A stretch of DNA of 64,000 bases from an uncultured Bacteroidales bacterium (GTDB taxonomy: Bacteria; Bacteroidota; Bacteroidia; Bacteroidales; P3): NCBI GenBank assembly GCA_947167075.1, contig CAMVGR010000002.1, positions 1 to 64,000 of the forward strand. Direction: 5' to 3'. A model generated the notes under the pieces. The model was not told where the DNA came from, did not search any database, and worked only from the letters and a program-made list of their open reading frames with translations. Positions 17,812-27,492 of this stretch are shown here, piece by piece. Each line of letters opens with the position of its first letter. Positions within the stretch are counted from its first letter, which is position 1. The position numbers and the translations under genes are program-made.

Positions 17812-18831
17812 ATGAAACACTCGAAGATTATATACAGCGGCCTGAAAACACTGGACAAAGAGCTGAAGAAAGAGGAGTGGACGGGGGCAAAATATGTAAT
17901 TATAGTGGATGAAAACACTTTTGATAATTGCCTCACAACTCTGATTTCCAATGTCGAAGCACTGCAAGAAGCCACGCTAATAGAGGTGCCTTCTGGCGAG
18001 GAGTGCAAATGCGTGGAAGTAGCATCGCAGGTGTGGCAAACACTGCTGGATGGCAAAAACGACCGCAAAAGCGTGCTAGTTAACCTCGGAGGGGGTGCAC
18101 TATGTGATTTGGGCGGATTTGTAGCATCAACTTACAAACGGGGCATACGCCACATTCATATCCCTACCACACTGCTTGCCATGGTCGATGCAGCTATTGG
18201 AGGCAAAACAGCCATCGACGAAGGGGGTGTAAAAAACAGTGTCGGCACCTTTTATGAATCGGCTATAACAGTCATAGATTCAATATTTTTACACACCCTG
18301 CCACAAGAAGAGTTGCTCAATGGTAAGATGGAGATGGTGAAGACAGCCGCAGTTGCCGACCCATCTCTGTATCACACCCTAATCTCAAGTCCAGACATCG
18401 AGACAAGGACAATAAAAGAGGTAGCCAAAATCAAGCAAAGAATTGTTAAAGCAGACCCATACGACCATAGTATCAGGAAGATACTAAACTTTGGTCATAC
18501 CTTCGGACACGCAATCGAAATACACTCGCACATCCCACACGGAGTTGCCGTAGGGCTTGGAATGATACCGGCAATGTATCTCTCCGTCAAGAAGCTTGGC
18601 CTTGAAAAAGATATATATGATACATACACTCAATGGATTAAAGAGCAAGTATCCATACCTCACTACACCATGAAAGATGTTGAACATCTACTCAGCATCT
18701 TGCAACAAGATAAAAAAAACCAGGACCGAACGGTGACCTGTGTTCTGCTAAAGGAGTTGGGTGTGGCTGCTATCGATATAAAGATCAGCGACCTTGAGGT
18801 ATTTGATTCGATACTAAACACAATGAAATAA
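17812..18831 (+). CDS. aroB: 3-dehydroquinate synthase
   Basis: 339 residues from the ATG at 17812. NAD-binding GGGALCDLGGFVASTYKRG and the motif IPTTLLAMVDAAIGGKTAID are diagnostic, and the zinc ligands are in the GHTFGHAIE and H-IPHGVAVG segments. It converts DAHP to 3-dehydroquinate, step two of the shikimate pathway. It stands alone, divergent from the U32 gene with 70 bp between the starts. Confidence 0.95.
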   Translation: MKHSKIIYSGLKTLDKELKKEEWTGAKYVIIVDENTFDNCLTTLISNVEALQEATLIEVPSGEECKCVEVASQVWQTLLDGKNDRKSVLVNLGGGALCDLGGFVASTYKRGIRHIHIPTTLLAMVDAAIGGKTAIDEGGVKNSVGTFYESAITVIDSIFLHTLPQEELLNGKMEMVKTAAVADPSLYHTLISSPDIETRTIKEVAKIKQRIVKADPYDHSIRKILNFGHTFGHAIEIHSHIPHGVAVGLGMIPAMYLSVKKLGLEKDIYDTYTQWIKEQVSIPHYTMKDVEHLLSILQQDKKNQDRTVTCVLLKELGVAAIDIKISDLEVFDSILNTMK

Positions 18832-18961
18832 TTGCAGTTTTAAGCAATCATGTCAGTTTCCCACCGAAAGTACTGCAGATATAAAACACTCATATCCAAT
18901 CACATCTATTTTTATTTACACTTTTTTTTTTATAAACATGTGTTTTTTTGAAATATTTTTG

Positions 18962-18969
18962 TAGTTTTG
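18962..18969 (+). promoter_or_regulatory. -7 element of the BspA-type gene
   Basis: TAGTTTTG, 56 bp before the ATG at 19026, within a strongly AT-rich stretch. Confidence 0.6.
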
Positions 18970-19025
18970 CACATTGAAAAACAGAACAACCAAATTACGT
19001 ATTTCCTCACAAAAAAAACACAATC

Positions 19026-21989
19026 ATGAAAAGGACAATCGGAATACTGATGGCTTTGCTTCTTAGCACGATGTCCCTTCGTGCATACGATTTTGAAGCA
19101 TTGTCGCCCAGTGGCCACACGCTGTATTACGATACAGTCGATGGGGAGGCTCATCTAGTGCATCCCAATACAGCCACAACTCTGTTTCTAAGTTATATAG
19201 CTGGCGAATTGGTCATTCCAAGCACGGTCACTTTCGACGGCGTTACTTACACGGTGACCGCCATCGATGCAACAGGAAGCAGTGGTAATATCGGTTGCTT
19301 TACCGACTGTTCCCTAATGACCCAGGTGAATATCCCATCCACCATAAAGTACATCGGGGCAAAAGCATTCAACAACTGTCCGCTGCTGGGTACTGTCACC
19401 ATCCCCTCCTCTGTCGATTCAATTGGGACAGATGCATTTTACCATGTGAGGCATATCGTATATAACGGTTCGGCCAAAGGGAGCCCTTGGGGAGCCCTGT
19501 GCCTTAATGGAGTGAGGGTGGGCGATTTGCTCTTTCAGGATTCATCTATGACAGTGTTAGCTGGCTATATGGGCACTGGCGACAGTTTGGCCATTCCTGA
19601 CTCTGTGAAATGTATCAACGACTACGCATTTTATGGCTGCAATACACTAAGAAAAGTCAGCATACCCTCAACGGTCGACTCGATTGGAACGTATGCCTTT
19701 GCACTATGCACTGGCATCACTTCACTACACATACCGGTGAAAATAAGCAAAATAGGCTACAATGCCTTCAGTTTGGTCAACCATATCGTGTACAATGGCG
19801 AGCTGACTGGAGCACCCTGGGGGGCCATTCACATGAACAACTTGATATACGGTGACTTTGTGGTGCAAGATACATCCTCTACGACCCTTGCGGCTTATAT
19901 TGGTACCGATTCGATTATTACAGTTCCAGACTACATCACCGCCATCGGCGACTCCGCTTTCTATTCGCTAAACAATGTCAGCCATATAGTACTACCGAAA
20001 ACACTTACCAAGATAGGCATAAGAGCATTCCATAGTTTAAAGATCAAAAGCATTACATTCCCAGACTCACTCAAATCGGTTGGTTTCCGAGCTTTTTCCT
20101 ACTGTCGCAATCTGGACACCATACATTACAATGCCGTCAATTGCACATACATGGGCACTAGTGCGACATCCGGAATGAGTAGCTTTGTGTTCTACGAGTG
20201 CAACAACTTGAAAAACATAATCATTGGAGATAGTGTACGCCATATTGCCGCTGGTGCTTTTGCCGGTATTGCATATCTAAAGAATGTTGTATTCAACAGT
20301 GATGTATGTACCTCTATGGGAATACCTTCACGTCCGGCATTCGGCGGAAGCGGCCTCCATACCACATTAACACTGGACAACAAGGTCAAAAGCATCCCCC
20401 CTATGGCCTTTACCTCCTTCTACGGGTTGGAAAACATCAATTGGAGCACATCGCTGACTACGATTGGGGATAGTGCCTTCAAACTGTGCACAGCACTGGA
20501 AAAGGTGTCGTTTGGCAATTCCCTAACAACCATCGGAGCAAAAGCTTTTTACGGATGCTCATCGTTGACAGAGTTGACACTGGGGAACTCCGTTCAAACT
20601 ATTGGGGATGGGGCTTTCTCCCTCACTAAACTACAATACGTTTCTATCCCATCATCAGTAGTATATATCGGAAACAGTGCTTTCGCTGCTTGTAAAAACT
20701 TAATTTCTATTACGTTTAACGACAATTATGCCGACATTGGAAATCTATGCTTTAACGATTGTTCTAACCTGGAATCCGTTGAGTTTGGAAATAATATAAA
20801 AAGCATCGGTAGCTATGCCTTTTATCAGTGCGGAAAAATCACAAATCTGGTATTGCCCAAATCGTTAAAAGTAATTGAATCGTATACCTTCAGTAATATG
20901 AAAAACCTATTAACAGTAGATATGGGCGATTCTGTCTTAATCATTAATAAACATGCTTTTAACGGGGACCACTCACTAGCCAAGATTAATATTTCAAAAC
21001 GGTTAGAAACAATCTCTGAATGTGCATTTTACAGTTGTCCCAAACTAAAAAAAGTATGTCTCCCCCCTTCTGTAAAAACAATTGGAGATCTTGCATTCAC
21101 TGGTGTTGAATCGATAGAACTGAATTCCGATATTCCTCCAACTCTTCTCAGTAGCTGGGGCTTTGATATAGGGACCAATTTTGGTAATGTTAACATACCT
21201 GGAGATCCGAATCCTACTATTTATGTTCCTTGCGATAGCTATGATAATTACACAGTTGATGTTTCACCCTCTTGGGAATACTACAAAGACGTCATACAGG
21301 AGGGCTCACCAAAATTCGAGATAACAGTTGCCTCCGAGGACACAGTGAAAGGTAATGCCATCGTTCTCGAAAGGGGAGGAGGTTACTATGTGCGATGCGA
21401 CTCGATAGCCATGGTGCGTGCCGTGCCGAATGACAACTACCGATTTGTGGCTTGGAGCGATGGTAATACCACTAACCCATACTCTATGTATCTGGTAGGC
21501 GACACCTCGCTAATAGCATACTTCGACCGCGCAGAATACACCATCGAAGTAAAGAACGCCAACTCATTCATGGGCCATTGCGGTGGTGGAGGTACTTATC
21601 TGTTTGGTGACACTATAACCATCTACGCTGAAGCCTACGAGGGCTACCGCTTCAAGTGGTGGCAAGATGGTGATACCCACACACACCGTCAAATTATTGT
21701 AGTTGAAGACACTCTCTATACTGCCTACTTCACCATCGACCAGACAGGTATCGACAATATCGAACAAGAATCACCACTGCAAATCCAGGTATATGGCCTT
21801 ACTATTAATGTCACCGTAGCCGACGGACAATCGCACCAGTTACACCTCTACGATGTGGCAGGACACTTGATGCAGTCGACAACCCTAGGTGGAGGCGAAA
21901 TATATAACTTTACCCTACCATCGGCTGGAGTATATCTACTTAAACCAGACAACTATCCAGCACGAAGAATAGTTGCTATTGACAAATAA
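19026..21989 (+). CDS. BspA-type leucine-rich repeat surface protein with T9SS sorting domain
   Basis: 987 residues. Signal peptide ends near residue 20 (LLLSTMSLRAYD). From about 60 to 720 there are some 20 LRR_5 (BspA/Treponema pallidum type) repeats of about 23 residues, with the recurring pattern I-P-S-x-V-x-x-I-G-x-x-A-F-x-x-C. Three longer spacers (HIVYNG...G-APWGA) interrupt them. Residues about 765-905 form two InlB-B-like repeats (FVAWSDGNTTNPY, FKWWQDGDTHTH). The last 70 residues (IQVYGLTINVTVAD to the end) resemble a type A T9SS sorting domain. The protein is probably exported by T9SS and displayed on the cell surface; relatives bind fibronectin or other host proteins. Confidence 0.9.
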   Translation: MKRTIGILMALLLSTMSLRAYDFEALSPSGHTLYYDTVDGEAHLVHPNTATTLFLSYIAGELVIPSTVTFDGVTYTVTAIDATGSSGNIGCFTDCSLMTQVNIPSTIKYIGAKAFNNCPLLGTVTIPSSVDSIGTDAFYHVRHIVYNGSAKGSPWGALCLNGVRVGDLLFQDSSMTVLAGYMGTGDSLAIPDSVKCINDYAFYGCNTLRKVSIPSTVDSIGTYAFALCTGITSLHIPVKISKIGYNAFSLVNHIVYNGELTGAPWGAIHMNNLIYGDFVVQDTSSTTLAAYIGTDSIITVPDYITAIGDSAFYSLNNVSHIVLPKTLTKIGIRAFHSLKIKSITFPDSLKSVGFRAFSYCRNLDTIHYNAVNCTYMGTSATSGMSSFVFYECNNLKNIIIGDSVRHIAAGAFAGIAYLKNVVFNSDVCTSMGIPSRPAFGGSGLHTTLTLDNKVKSIPPMAFTSFYGLENINWSTSLTTIGDSAFKLCTALEKVSFGNSLTTIGAKAFYGCSSLTELTLGNSVQTIGDGAFSLTKLQYVSIPSSVVYIGNSAFAACKNLISITFNDNYADIGNLCFNDCSNLESVEFGNNIKSIGSYAFYQCGKITNLVLPKSLKVIESYTFSNMKNLLTVDMGDSVLIINKHAFNGDHSLAKINISKRLETISECAFYSCPKLKKVCLPPSVKTIGDLAFTGVESIELNSDIPPTLLSSWGFDIGTNFGNVNIPGDPNPTIYVPCDSYDNYTVDVSPSWEYYKDVIQEGSPKFEITVASEDTVKGNAIVLERGGGYYVRCDSIAMVRAVPNDNYRFVAWSDGNTTNPYSMYLVGDTSLIAYFDRAEYTIEVKNANSFMGHCGGGGTYLFGDTITIYAEAYEGYRFKWWQDGDTHTHRQIIVVEDTLYTAYFTIDQTGIDNIEQESPLQIQVYGLTINVTVADGQSHQLHLYDVAGHLMQSTTLGGGEIYNFTLPSAGVYLLKPDNYPARRIVAIDK

Positions 21990-22041
21990 CCCCTCCCCTA
22001 CTCCGCCACTACCAACCATCACTCATATAAAGAAAAAGCAG

Positions 22042-22049
22042 TATCTTTG
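22042..22049 (+). promoter_or_regulatory. -7 element of the MATE transporter gene
   Basis: TATCTTTG, 27 bp before the ATG at 22077. An upstream in-frame ATG at 22047 falls inside this box and is rejected as the start. Confidence 0.65.
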
Positions 22050-22076
22050 CATTGCAAAAATACTGCTTATTTTTTG

Positions 22077-23423
22077 ATGAACATCAAGCTATCAGGACAT
22101 TACGGATACTCGCGACTAATCAAAACAGCATTGCCAAGCATTGCAATGATGCTTGTATCGTCCATATACGGCATTGTGGACGGACTATTTGTATCCAACT
22201 TTGCAGGCAAAACAGGCTTTGCTGCAGTGAATCTGATGTGGCCCGCTATCATGACGTTGGGGGCTTTAGGACAGATGGTTGGGAGTGGTGGATCGGCACT
22301 AATTGGCAAAATAAAAGGGGAAGGGTATCCCCAAAAAGCCGACCGAGTATTCACCATGCTGGTAAGCTTTCTCTGTTGCTGCGGTGTGCTACTGGGCCTG
22401 CTATTTGCTATCTTTTGTCCACTGATAGCAAGATGGTTAGGTTCGGATGCCGACATGATGGAAGAGTGTGTACTCTATGGTCGTATATGCATGGTGGGGC
22501 TGCCTGTCTATATGCTGCAACAAGCATTCCAGGCATTCTATATGGCTGCCGAAAGGCCTCAACTGGGAACATGGCTTAGCATTGGCTGTGGGCTAGTGAA
22601 CATCGTGCTCGATGCTGTATTCGTCTGGTTATGTGGGTGGGGCGTAGTGGGTGCAGCCATCGCCACATCGCTTTCGCAGGTAGTCGGAGGTGTATTCCCG
22701 TTGATCTATTTCAGCTCGAAAAAGATAAACAAAGGGAGCCTCCACCTAATCGAACGAGTCCATACATTGTGGCCCTATATCGGCAAGGCTTGCACCAACG
22801 GACTATCGGAGTATGTCGGCTGCATATCGCTCAGCATCGTCAGCATCTGCTACAACCTGCAACTGATGAACTATCTAGGACAAGACGGTGTGGCAGCCTA
22901 TGGTATAGTCATGTATATCAGCTTTGTGCTGTGTGCATTCTTTATCGGCTACAACATAGCACTCACCCCTATCATCGGCTTCCACTACGGAGCCGACAAT
23001 CTGACAGAACTTCGCTCACTGTTCCGCAAATCCACAGTCATCGTACTCTCTTTCGGGTGCTTGATCACACTGGTGGCCGAAGTGTTCGCCTCGCCTGCCG
23101 CACGCATCTTCGTAGCATACGACACATCGCTAACACTACTTACTACCAAGGCCATACGCATATATGCCCTCTGCTTCCTCATCTGCGGGTGGAACATGTT
23201 CATCTCCGCACTTTTCACAGGGCTGCAGAACGGGAAAGTAAGTGCGATGGCCTCGTTTATGCGGTCGATAGTGTTCGAAATGATTGCCGTATGGACGCTA
23301 CCCGCTCTGCTTGGCATCGACAGCATCTGGTGGGCAGTGAATGTGTCCGAAGTGTTGACGCTCCTCTTCTGCACATTCCTGATGATCCGTTACGCACCGC
23401 AATTGCTCCGCCAAAAACGGTAG
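22077..23423 (+). CDS. MATE family efflux transporter
   Basis: 448 residues with about 12 transmembrane helices in two homologous halves. The first helix pair reads LPSIAMMLVSSIYGIVDGLFV and the matching point in the second half includes GLSEYVGCISLSIV, typical of MATE drug/Na+ or H+ antiporters. Substrate cannot be told from sequence. It ends 6 bp from the stop of the convergent lysC, with no clear terminator between them. Confidence 0.9.
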   Translation: MNIKLSGHYGYSRLIKTALPSIAMMLVSSIYGIVDGLFVSNFAGKTGFAAVNLMWPAIMTLGALGQMVGSGGSALIGKIKGEGYPQKADRVFTMLVSFLCCCGVLLGLLFAIFCPLIARWLGSDADMMEECVLYGRICMVGLPVYMLQQAFQAFYMAAERPQLGTWLSIGCGLVNIVLDAVFVWLCGWGVVGAAIATSLSQVVGGVFPLIYFSSKKINKGSLHLIERVHTLWPYIGKACTNGLSEYVGCISLSIVSICYNLQLMNYLGQDGVAAYGIVMYISFVLCAFFIGYNIALTPIIGFHYGADNLTELRSLFRKSTVIVLSFGCLITLVAEVFASPAARIFVAYDTSLTLLTTKAIRIYALCFLICGWNMFISALFTGLQNGKVSAMASFMRSIVFEMIAVWTLPALLGIDSIWWAVNVSEVLTLLFCTFLMIRYAPQLLRQKR

Positions 23424-23429
23424 AATCCA

Positions 23430-24695
23430 CTAGCGTGCAGGCACTATCAGCTGTTCGGTCGTGCGGCTACGTTGTTCTAGCAGGATATGTCGGTCTGCCA
23501 CGATAGAATCGATAACCTCTTGTGTATAATAACGTATGGTAATCAGCTGCAGATGGTCGTTGTAGCGAACCCTGAACATATTCTTCAAACGCGAAGTAAG
23601 CCTCTCTACCAACTGAGGATTGTTGTCGATACAAATCGAGAAGCTCAAAGCAGAGTTTTGCATCAGGTTTACCCTGATACCAAGTGTGTTGAGCATGCCA
23701 AAGATCACCTGCATGTTGTCCTCGGCTATAAAAGAATAGTCGCGTGGCAGGATGGAGAGCAGAATCTGGTTGTCGCGGAAGATGTAAAGCGGAGTCTCCG
23801 GACTGATAGTATGGTAGTTGCCGATAGCCGAGCCCTCGCTCTCAGGCGAAATAAAGGAGCGGATATAGAGCGGTATATTCATGTTTTGCAGCGGTTTCAC
23901 CGTCTTCGGATGAATGACCGATGCACCATAGTAGGCCAATTCAATGGCTTCATTGTATGGTATTTCCTTAATCTTTACAGTATCATGGAAGAACTTGGGG
24001 TCTGCACTGAGGAAACCAGGCACATCCTTCCAGATGGTGACATCGGCAGCACCAAGACAATAGGCCAATATAGCTGCCGAATAGTCTGACCCCTCCCGCC
24101 CGAGGGTGGTGGTTTGTCCATCGTCGGTACCACCGATAAATCCCTGCGTGAGAATCACGCTACAGCGCTTAGATTCAGATACAAACGACAGCACAGCCTT
24201 CCTAGTGGCAGACCAGTCTACCCTACCCTCGCGATAGTGTGAATCCGTATGCACCAGTCGCCTAGCATCGCCCCATACTGTATTGATTCCCAGCGATTTC
24301 AAATAACAGGCAATGATGCTGGTGGAGAGTATCTCACCGTAGGACACCACTTGGTCGTAGTTGAAATTGTAGCACGACTCATCGTCGCTCAGCGAGGCAA
24401 TCGACTCGTCGAGTTGTAGCAAACAGCGGTCGATAGTTTGCTGAACCTCCACATTGTCAGGCATCAGCGCACAGGCTATCGTACGGTGATAGTCCTCTAG
24501 CTGCCGGCGGAGGGTTGCCACATCGTCGCAACGGACGCCTGGCACCAGCTTCTCCAGTAGGTTGGTGGTCTTGCCCATGGCCGATACCACCACCACCAAT
24601 GGGTCTGATTCCAAATGGTTTTTGACTATCAGTGCCATGTTGCGCACCGCATCGGCACTGTTCACCGAGGCTCCTCCGAACTTAAATACCTTCAT
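23430..24695 (-). CDS. lysC: Aspartate kinase (monofunctional)
   Basis: 421 residues. The kinase motif KFGGASV is at residues 4-10, VVVVSAMGKTTN follows at about 37-48, and GREGSDYSAA is in the middle. The C-terminal 130 residues hold ACT regulatory modules, so feedback control by lysine or threonine is expected. It makes aspartyl phosphate, the first step to lysine, threonine and methionine. No homoserine dehydrogenase is fused. It lies 45 bp downstream of smpB on the same strand. Confidence 0.93.
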   Translation of the reverse strand: MKVFKFGGASVNSADAVRNMALIVKNHLESDPLVVVVSAMGKTTNLLEKLVPGVRCDDVATLRRQLEDYHRTIACALMPDNVEVQQTIDRCLLQLDESIASLSDDESCYNFNYDQVVSYGEILSTSIIACYLKSLGINTVWGDARRLVHTDSHYREGRVDWSATRKAVLSFVSESKRCSVILTQGFIGGTDDGQTTTLGREGSDYSAAILAYCLGAADVTIWKDVPGFLSADPKFFHDTVKIKEIPYNEAIELAYYGASVIHPKTVKPLQNMNIPLYIRSFISPESEGSAIGNYHTISPETPLYIFRDNQILLSILPRDYSFIAEDNMQVIFGMLNTLGIRVNLMQNSALSFSICIDNNPQLVERLTSRLKNMFRVRYNDHLQLITIRYYTQEVIDSIVADRHILLEQRSRTTEQLIVPAR

Positions 24696-24740
24696 CTTGC
24701 CAACTATTCAATTCTGAATTCTAGATTATCTATTCCGAAC

Positions 24741-25193
24741 TCACGCCAATTCTCGCTCCATATCTCGCCGCGAATCCTTTGCCTTGATGCTTTCGCGCTT
24801 GTCGTAGTGGTGTTTGCCTTTCGCGAGAGCAATAGTGAGTTTGGCGAGCCCCTGTGGGTTTACATACAGCAGCTCCGGAACGATGGTATAGCCACGCTCC
24901 TTGATTTTATTCTGCAACTTTCTTAGTTCCCGACGATTAAGCAGCAGCTTGCGGTCTCGCTTGGCCTGATGTCCCCAATAGGAGCCAAATCGATACTCTG
25001 AGATGTGCATATCCCTTACATACAATTCGTTGCCAACGAATGTGCACCATGCATCAGTCAGATTGGCTTTGCCCTCGCGGATGCTCTTTATCTCGCTGCC
25101 CATCAGCACCAACCCCGCGGTGTACTCGTCCATCAGGAAATACTCGTACGCTGCGCGTTTATTTTTGATTTCTATTATGTTTTTCTCTTCCAT
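24741..25193 (-). CDS. smpB: SsrA-binding protein SmpB
   Basis: 150 residues from the ATG at 25193, which has a GAGGG ribosome-binding site. Signature stretches [37 protein letters not shown] and [20 protein letters not shown] are all present, with the basic C-terminal tail that enters the ribosomal A site. It partners tmRNA in rescuing stalled ribosomes. The tmRNA gene ssrA is not in the window. Confidence 0.97.
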   Translation of the reverse strand: MEEKNIIEIKNKRAAYEYFLMDEYTAGLVLMGSEIKSIREGKANLTDAWCTFVGNELYVRDMHISEYRFGSYWGHQAKRDRKLLLNRRELRKLQNKIKERGYTIVPELLYVNPQGLAKLTIALAKGKHHYDKRESIKAKDSRRDMERELA

Positions 25194-25396
25194 ACCCTCA
25201 AACAACGCCGGATATGAAAAAAAATTGTGAGTCAGTGCTCCTTCTTATGGATTTCGGTTCCGGAGAAACCATCTTGCACTGCTCGAGGCATGTTACGGCA
25301 GGCACGGGCTTGTTGTGCCGATGCCACTTACGGTAGTTCGCCAAGCCATTGCATACTGAATACCTACTTAACGACAAGTCATCTCTTAGTCGAATA

Positions 25397-25472
25397 ATTG
25401 ATGATTAGGCGATGGTATAGAGATGGGTAAGAGATGAGTAAGAGATGGTAGGTTATCATGTTGATTTTCAGC
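25397..25472 (+). repeat. R1 repeat copy 1: five 11-bp units plus hairpin
   Basis: Units start at 25397, 25408, 25419, 25430 and 25441; units 3 and 4 are AGAGATGGGTA and AGAGATGAGTA. After 8 nt comes a hairpin GTTGA-TTT-TCAGC (25460-25472, one G-U pair). It lies in the 474-bp gap between divergent smpB and the restriction-enzyme remnant. Confidence 0.8.
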
Positions 25473-25514
25473 ACCAATTTTTTAGGCTTTTTGGAGCAAA
25501 AATTGGTCTTTTTT
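25473..25514 (+). terminator. Terminator-like hairpin after R1 copy 1
   Basis: Perfect 10-bp inverted repeat ACCAATTTTT / AAAAATTGGT (25473-25482 with 25498-25507) followed by C and six T. No forward gene ends upstream, so it would only make sense if R1 itself is transcribed. Confidence 0.55.
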
Positions 25515-25614
25515 CAGTTTTTATTCTCTGTCCGCTACCGTGTGTGAGGGGTGGGCGAATAAGGGTGTCGTGTTCGCCTATCGGCCCGACGCATCTGTAG
25601 CGTAACAAATATTT

Positions 25615-25645
25615 TTTGCCAATCCAGGAAGAATGCGTACCTTTG
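25615..25645 (+). promoter_or_regulatory. Promoter of the restriction-enzyme remnant
   Basis: TTTG (25615-25618), 19 bp, TACCTTTG (25638-25645): a full consensus promoter 22 bp before the ATG. Confidence 0.75.
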
Positions 25646-25667
25646 CAGCCTAAAACACATCATCGCT

Positions 25668-25973
25668 ATGTCTGATATAATCGACCGATATATTGCCGAA
25701 ATCAACAGTTTGTATTCTACCGATATAGCCGGAGAGCATGCCTATCGCCCTGCATTGCAAAACCTGATTAAGGAGCTTCTGCCCCAAGGCTATACGGTTG
25801 TAAACGAGCCTGCCCGTGACGATTGCGGAGCGCCTGACTTCATCATCCTCAAAGGCGACACGCCTTTGGCATATATCGAGACAAAGGATATAGATATTAG
25901 TGGAGCAAAAACTCCAAATGATACCAAACTATTTGATTTCAAAGCATTTCAGAATAAAAACAACTCTCTTTGA
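25668..25973 (+). pseudogene. Truncated N-terminal nuclease domain of a type IIG/ISP-like restriction-modification enzyme
   Basis: 101 residues. The start MSDIIDRYIAEINSLY and the PD-(D/E)xK catalytic pattern (P56-D57 then E71-T-K73 in IETKD) match the N-terminal nuclease domain of large single-chain restriction-methylation enzymes of over 800 residues. The reading frame ends 28 residues after the motif in sequence (ISGAKTPNDTKLFDFKAFQN) that still looks on-family at first and then stops. No methyltransferase or target-recognition domain follows in any frame. I read it as a decayed remnant that keeps its promoter. It could still produce a small nuclease-like peptide. Confidence 0.65.
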
Positions 25974-26054
25974 ACCAGAGTGTATCATGGCAGAGATCGA
26001 CAGTTTGTAGCCATGCAAGAATACAGCAATAGCAATCACAATAGCTGAAAAACG

Positions 26055-26546
26055 ATGCAGGATTTTGCAGCCATAGACTTTGAAACCGCCAATGGGCAGC
26101 GCAGCAGTGTGTGTAGCGTGGGTGTGGTGGTAGTACACGGGGGCGTGGTGACAGACACGTTCTATAGCCTCATCAAGCCAGAGCCGAACTACTACGCCTG
26201 GTTCTGCCAACGAGTGCACGGGCTCTGCCGCGAGGATACAGACGATGCCGAGGTATTCCCTACAGTATGGCATCGCATAGAACCCCTCATTGAGGGATTG
26301 CCGCTGGTGGCACACAACGCCATGTTCGACGAGGGCTGCCTGCGAGCTGTGATGCAGGTGTACAGGATGGACTGGCCCGACTATATCTTCTACGACACGC
26401 TGCGTGCCTCGCGACGAAAGCTACGCCACCTGGAAAACCATCAATTGCACACCGTCTGCGAGGCGTGTGGCTACAGCCTGGAGAACCACCACCATGCATT
26501 GGCCGATGCCGAAGCATGTGCCGCAATAGCCCTAAAACTGCTTTAA
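26055..26546 (+). CDS. DEDDh 3'-5' exonuclease (DNA polymerase III epsilon-like)
   Basis: 163 residues covering just the exonuclease fold. The catalytic acidic residues are seen in AIDFET (D8, E10), HNAMFD and the C-terminal H-ALADAEA (DEDDh type). Stand-alone proteins of this size act in DNA repair or RNA/DNA trimming; as no polymerase alpha subunit is nearby, a direct role in replication proofreading is not shown. It ends 2 bp before the PLD-like gene, so the two are probably co-transcribed. Confidence 0.88.
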   Translation: MQDFAAIDFETANGQRSSVCSVGVVVVHGGVVTDTFYSLIKPEPNYYAWFCQRVHGLCREDTDDAEVFPTVWHRIEPLIEGLPLVAHNAMFDEGCLRAVMQVYRMDWPDYIFYDTLRASRRKLRHLENHQLHTVCEACGYSLENHHHALADAEACAAIALKLL

Positions 26547-26548
26547 TT

Positions 26549-27073
26549 ATGATACAATACATTGCCGACCGAGACCATTATGTGCAGGTGCTGCAGCGAT
26601 GTGCCACTGTGAAGCACGACCTGTGGATCGGAACATCCGACCTAAAGGATCTGTACGTCGAAAACCACAAAGGCATCAGATGCAGTGTGGAGCCATTCTT
26701 AGCAGTTCTTGACCGTCTGCTGAAACAGGGGGTGGAAATACATCTGCTACACGCAAAGGAGCCTGGAGACAATTTCCGTGCCGATTTTGACAAATACCCC
26801 AGCCTTTGGAGCAATCTGCAAAGGAGACTGTGTCCACGGGTGCATTTCAAGATACTTATCTTCGACAATTGTGTGGCCTATATTGGTTCGGCTAATCTTA
26901 CAGGGGCAGGCATAGGGATGAAGAGTGATGGCAACCACAACTTCGAAGCCGGAATCCTCACCGACGACCCAACTTTAGTCGACCTCGCCGCCAACCACTT
27001 CGACAGCGTATTTGGTGGACTACACTGTCGCGGATGCAAACGCAAAGGGTACTGTGGCGACAGAATCAAATGA
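26549..27073 (+). CDS. PLD-like domain protein with a single HKD motif
   Basis: 174 residues from the ATG at 26549. The HKD motif is H99-x-K101-x4-D106 followed by GSAN (113-116), the phospholipase D / Nuc-type nuclease active site. One motif per chain means it would act as a dimer, like small PLD nucleases. There is no signal peptide. The C-terminus has a Cys cluster (HCRGCKRKGYCGD) that might bind zinc. Lying immediately after an exonuclease it may process nucleic acid, but lipid hydrolysis cannot be excluded. Confidence 0.8.
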   Translation: MIQYIADRDHYVQVLQRCATVKHDLWIGTSDLKDLYVENHKGIRCSVEPFLAVLDRLLKQGVEIHLLHAKEPGDNFRADFDKYPSLWSNLQRRLCPRVHFKILIFDNCVAYIGSANLTGAGIGMKSDGNHNFEAGILTDDPTLVDLAANHFDSVFGGLHCRGCKRKGYCGDRIK

Positions 27074-27085
27074 AGAACTTGCGAC

Positions 27086-27421
27086 ATGAGCATGAAACCG
27101 ATTCTGATACATACCCACCACTTTCCTCCACGGGACTACAGTGCCATCACTTTGTTCCCCTTCGTCTTCTACAACTCGCCTCGGCTCACCGATCGCGACA
27201 TGCGACATGAGATGGTGCATATATGGCAACAGCTGACATTGCTGGTCGTCTTCTTTTACCTGCTGTATTTCATCTTCTGGCTCGTCGGGCTGCTTCGCTT
27301 CCGTAGCCACAACCTCGCATACCGCAACATCCCATTCGAACGGTCTGCCTATCGCCTCGAAGTAGGTACCAACGTGCATTGGAGCACCCAAGCTTTCGAC
27401 TGGCTGCGGTGCCTAAAATAG
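27086..27421 (+). CDS. Small membrane protein with HExxH motif
   Basis: 111 residues. An HExxH motif (H41-EMV-H45) sits just before a hydrophobic segment (about 50-71, LTLLVVFFYLLYFIFWLVGLL), and a conserved-looking FERSAYRLE stretch follows with a Glu that could be a third ligand. I recall similar unannotated proteins in Bacteroides with the same layout. It may be a minimal membrane metallopeptidase; no activity is known to me. It lies 12 bp after the PLD-like gene. Confidence 0.75.
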   Translation: MSMKPILIHTHHFPPRDYSAITLFPFVFYNSPRLTDRDMRHEMVHIWQQLTLLVVFFYLLYFIFWLVGLLRFRSHNLAYRNIPFERSAYRLEVGTNVHWSTQAFDWLRCLK

Positions 27422-27492
27422 CATATCCCCTACCCCTTATTCATCTTACCACTACCACCTCGATGCTGCAAGCATGCTGACGGTAGTTTTAA

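Noticed and set aside
22631-23506. 291-codon plus frame inside the MATE gene
   Set aside because: Shifted reading of a clear transporter gene, Arg/His-rich.
25397-25451. R1 and R2 arrays as CRISPR repeats
   Set aside because: Units are 11 bp and directly adjacent with no spacers, and there are no cas genes.
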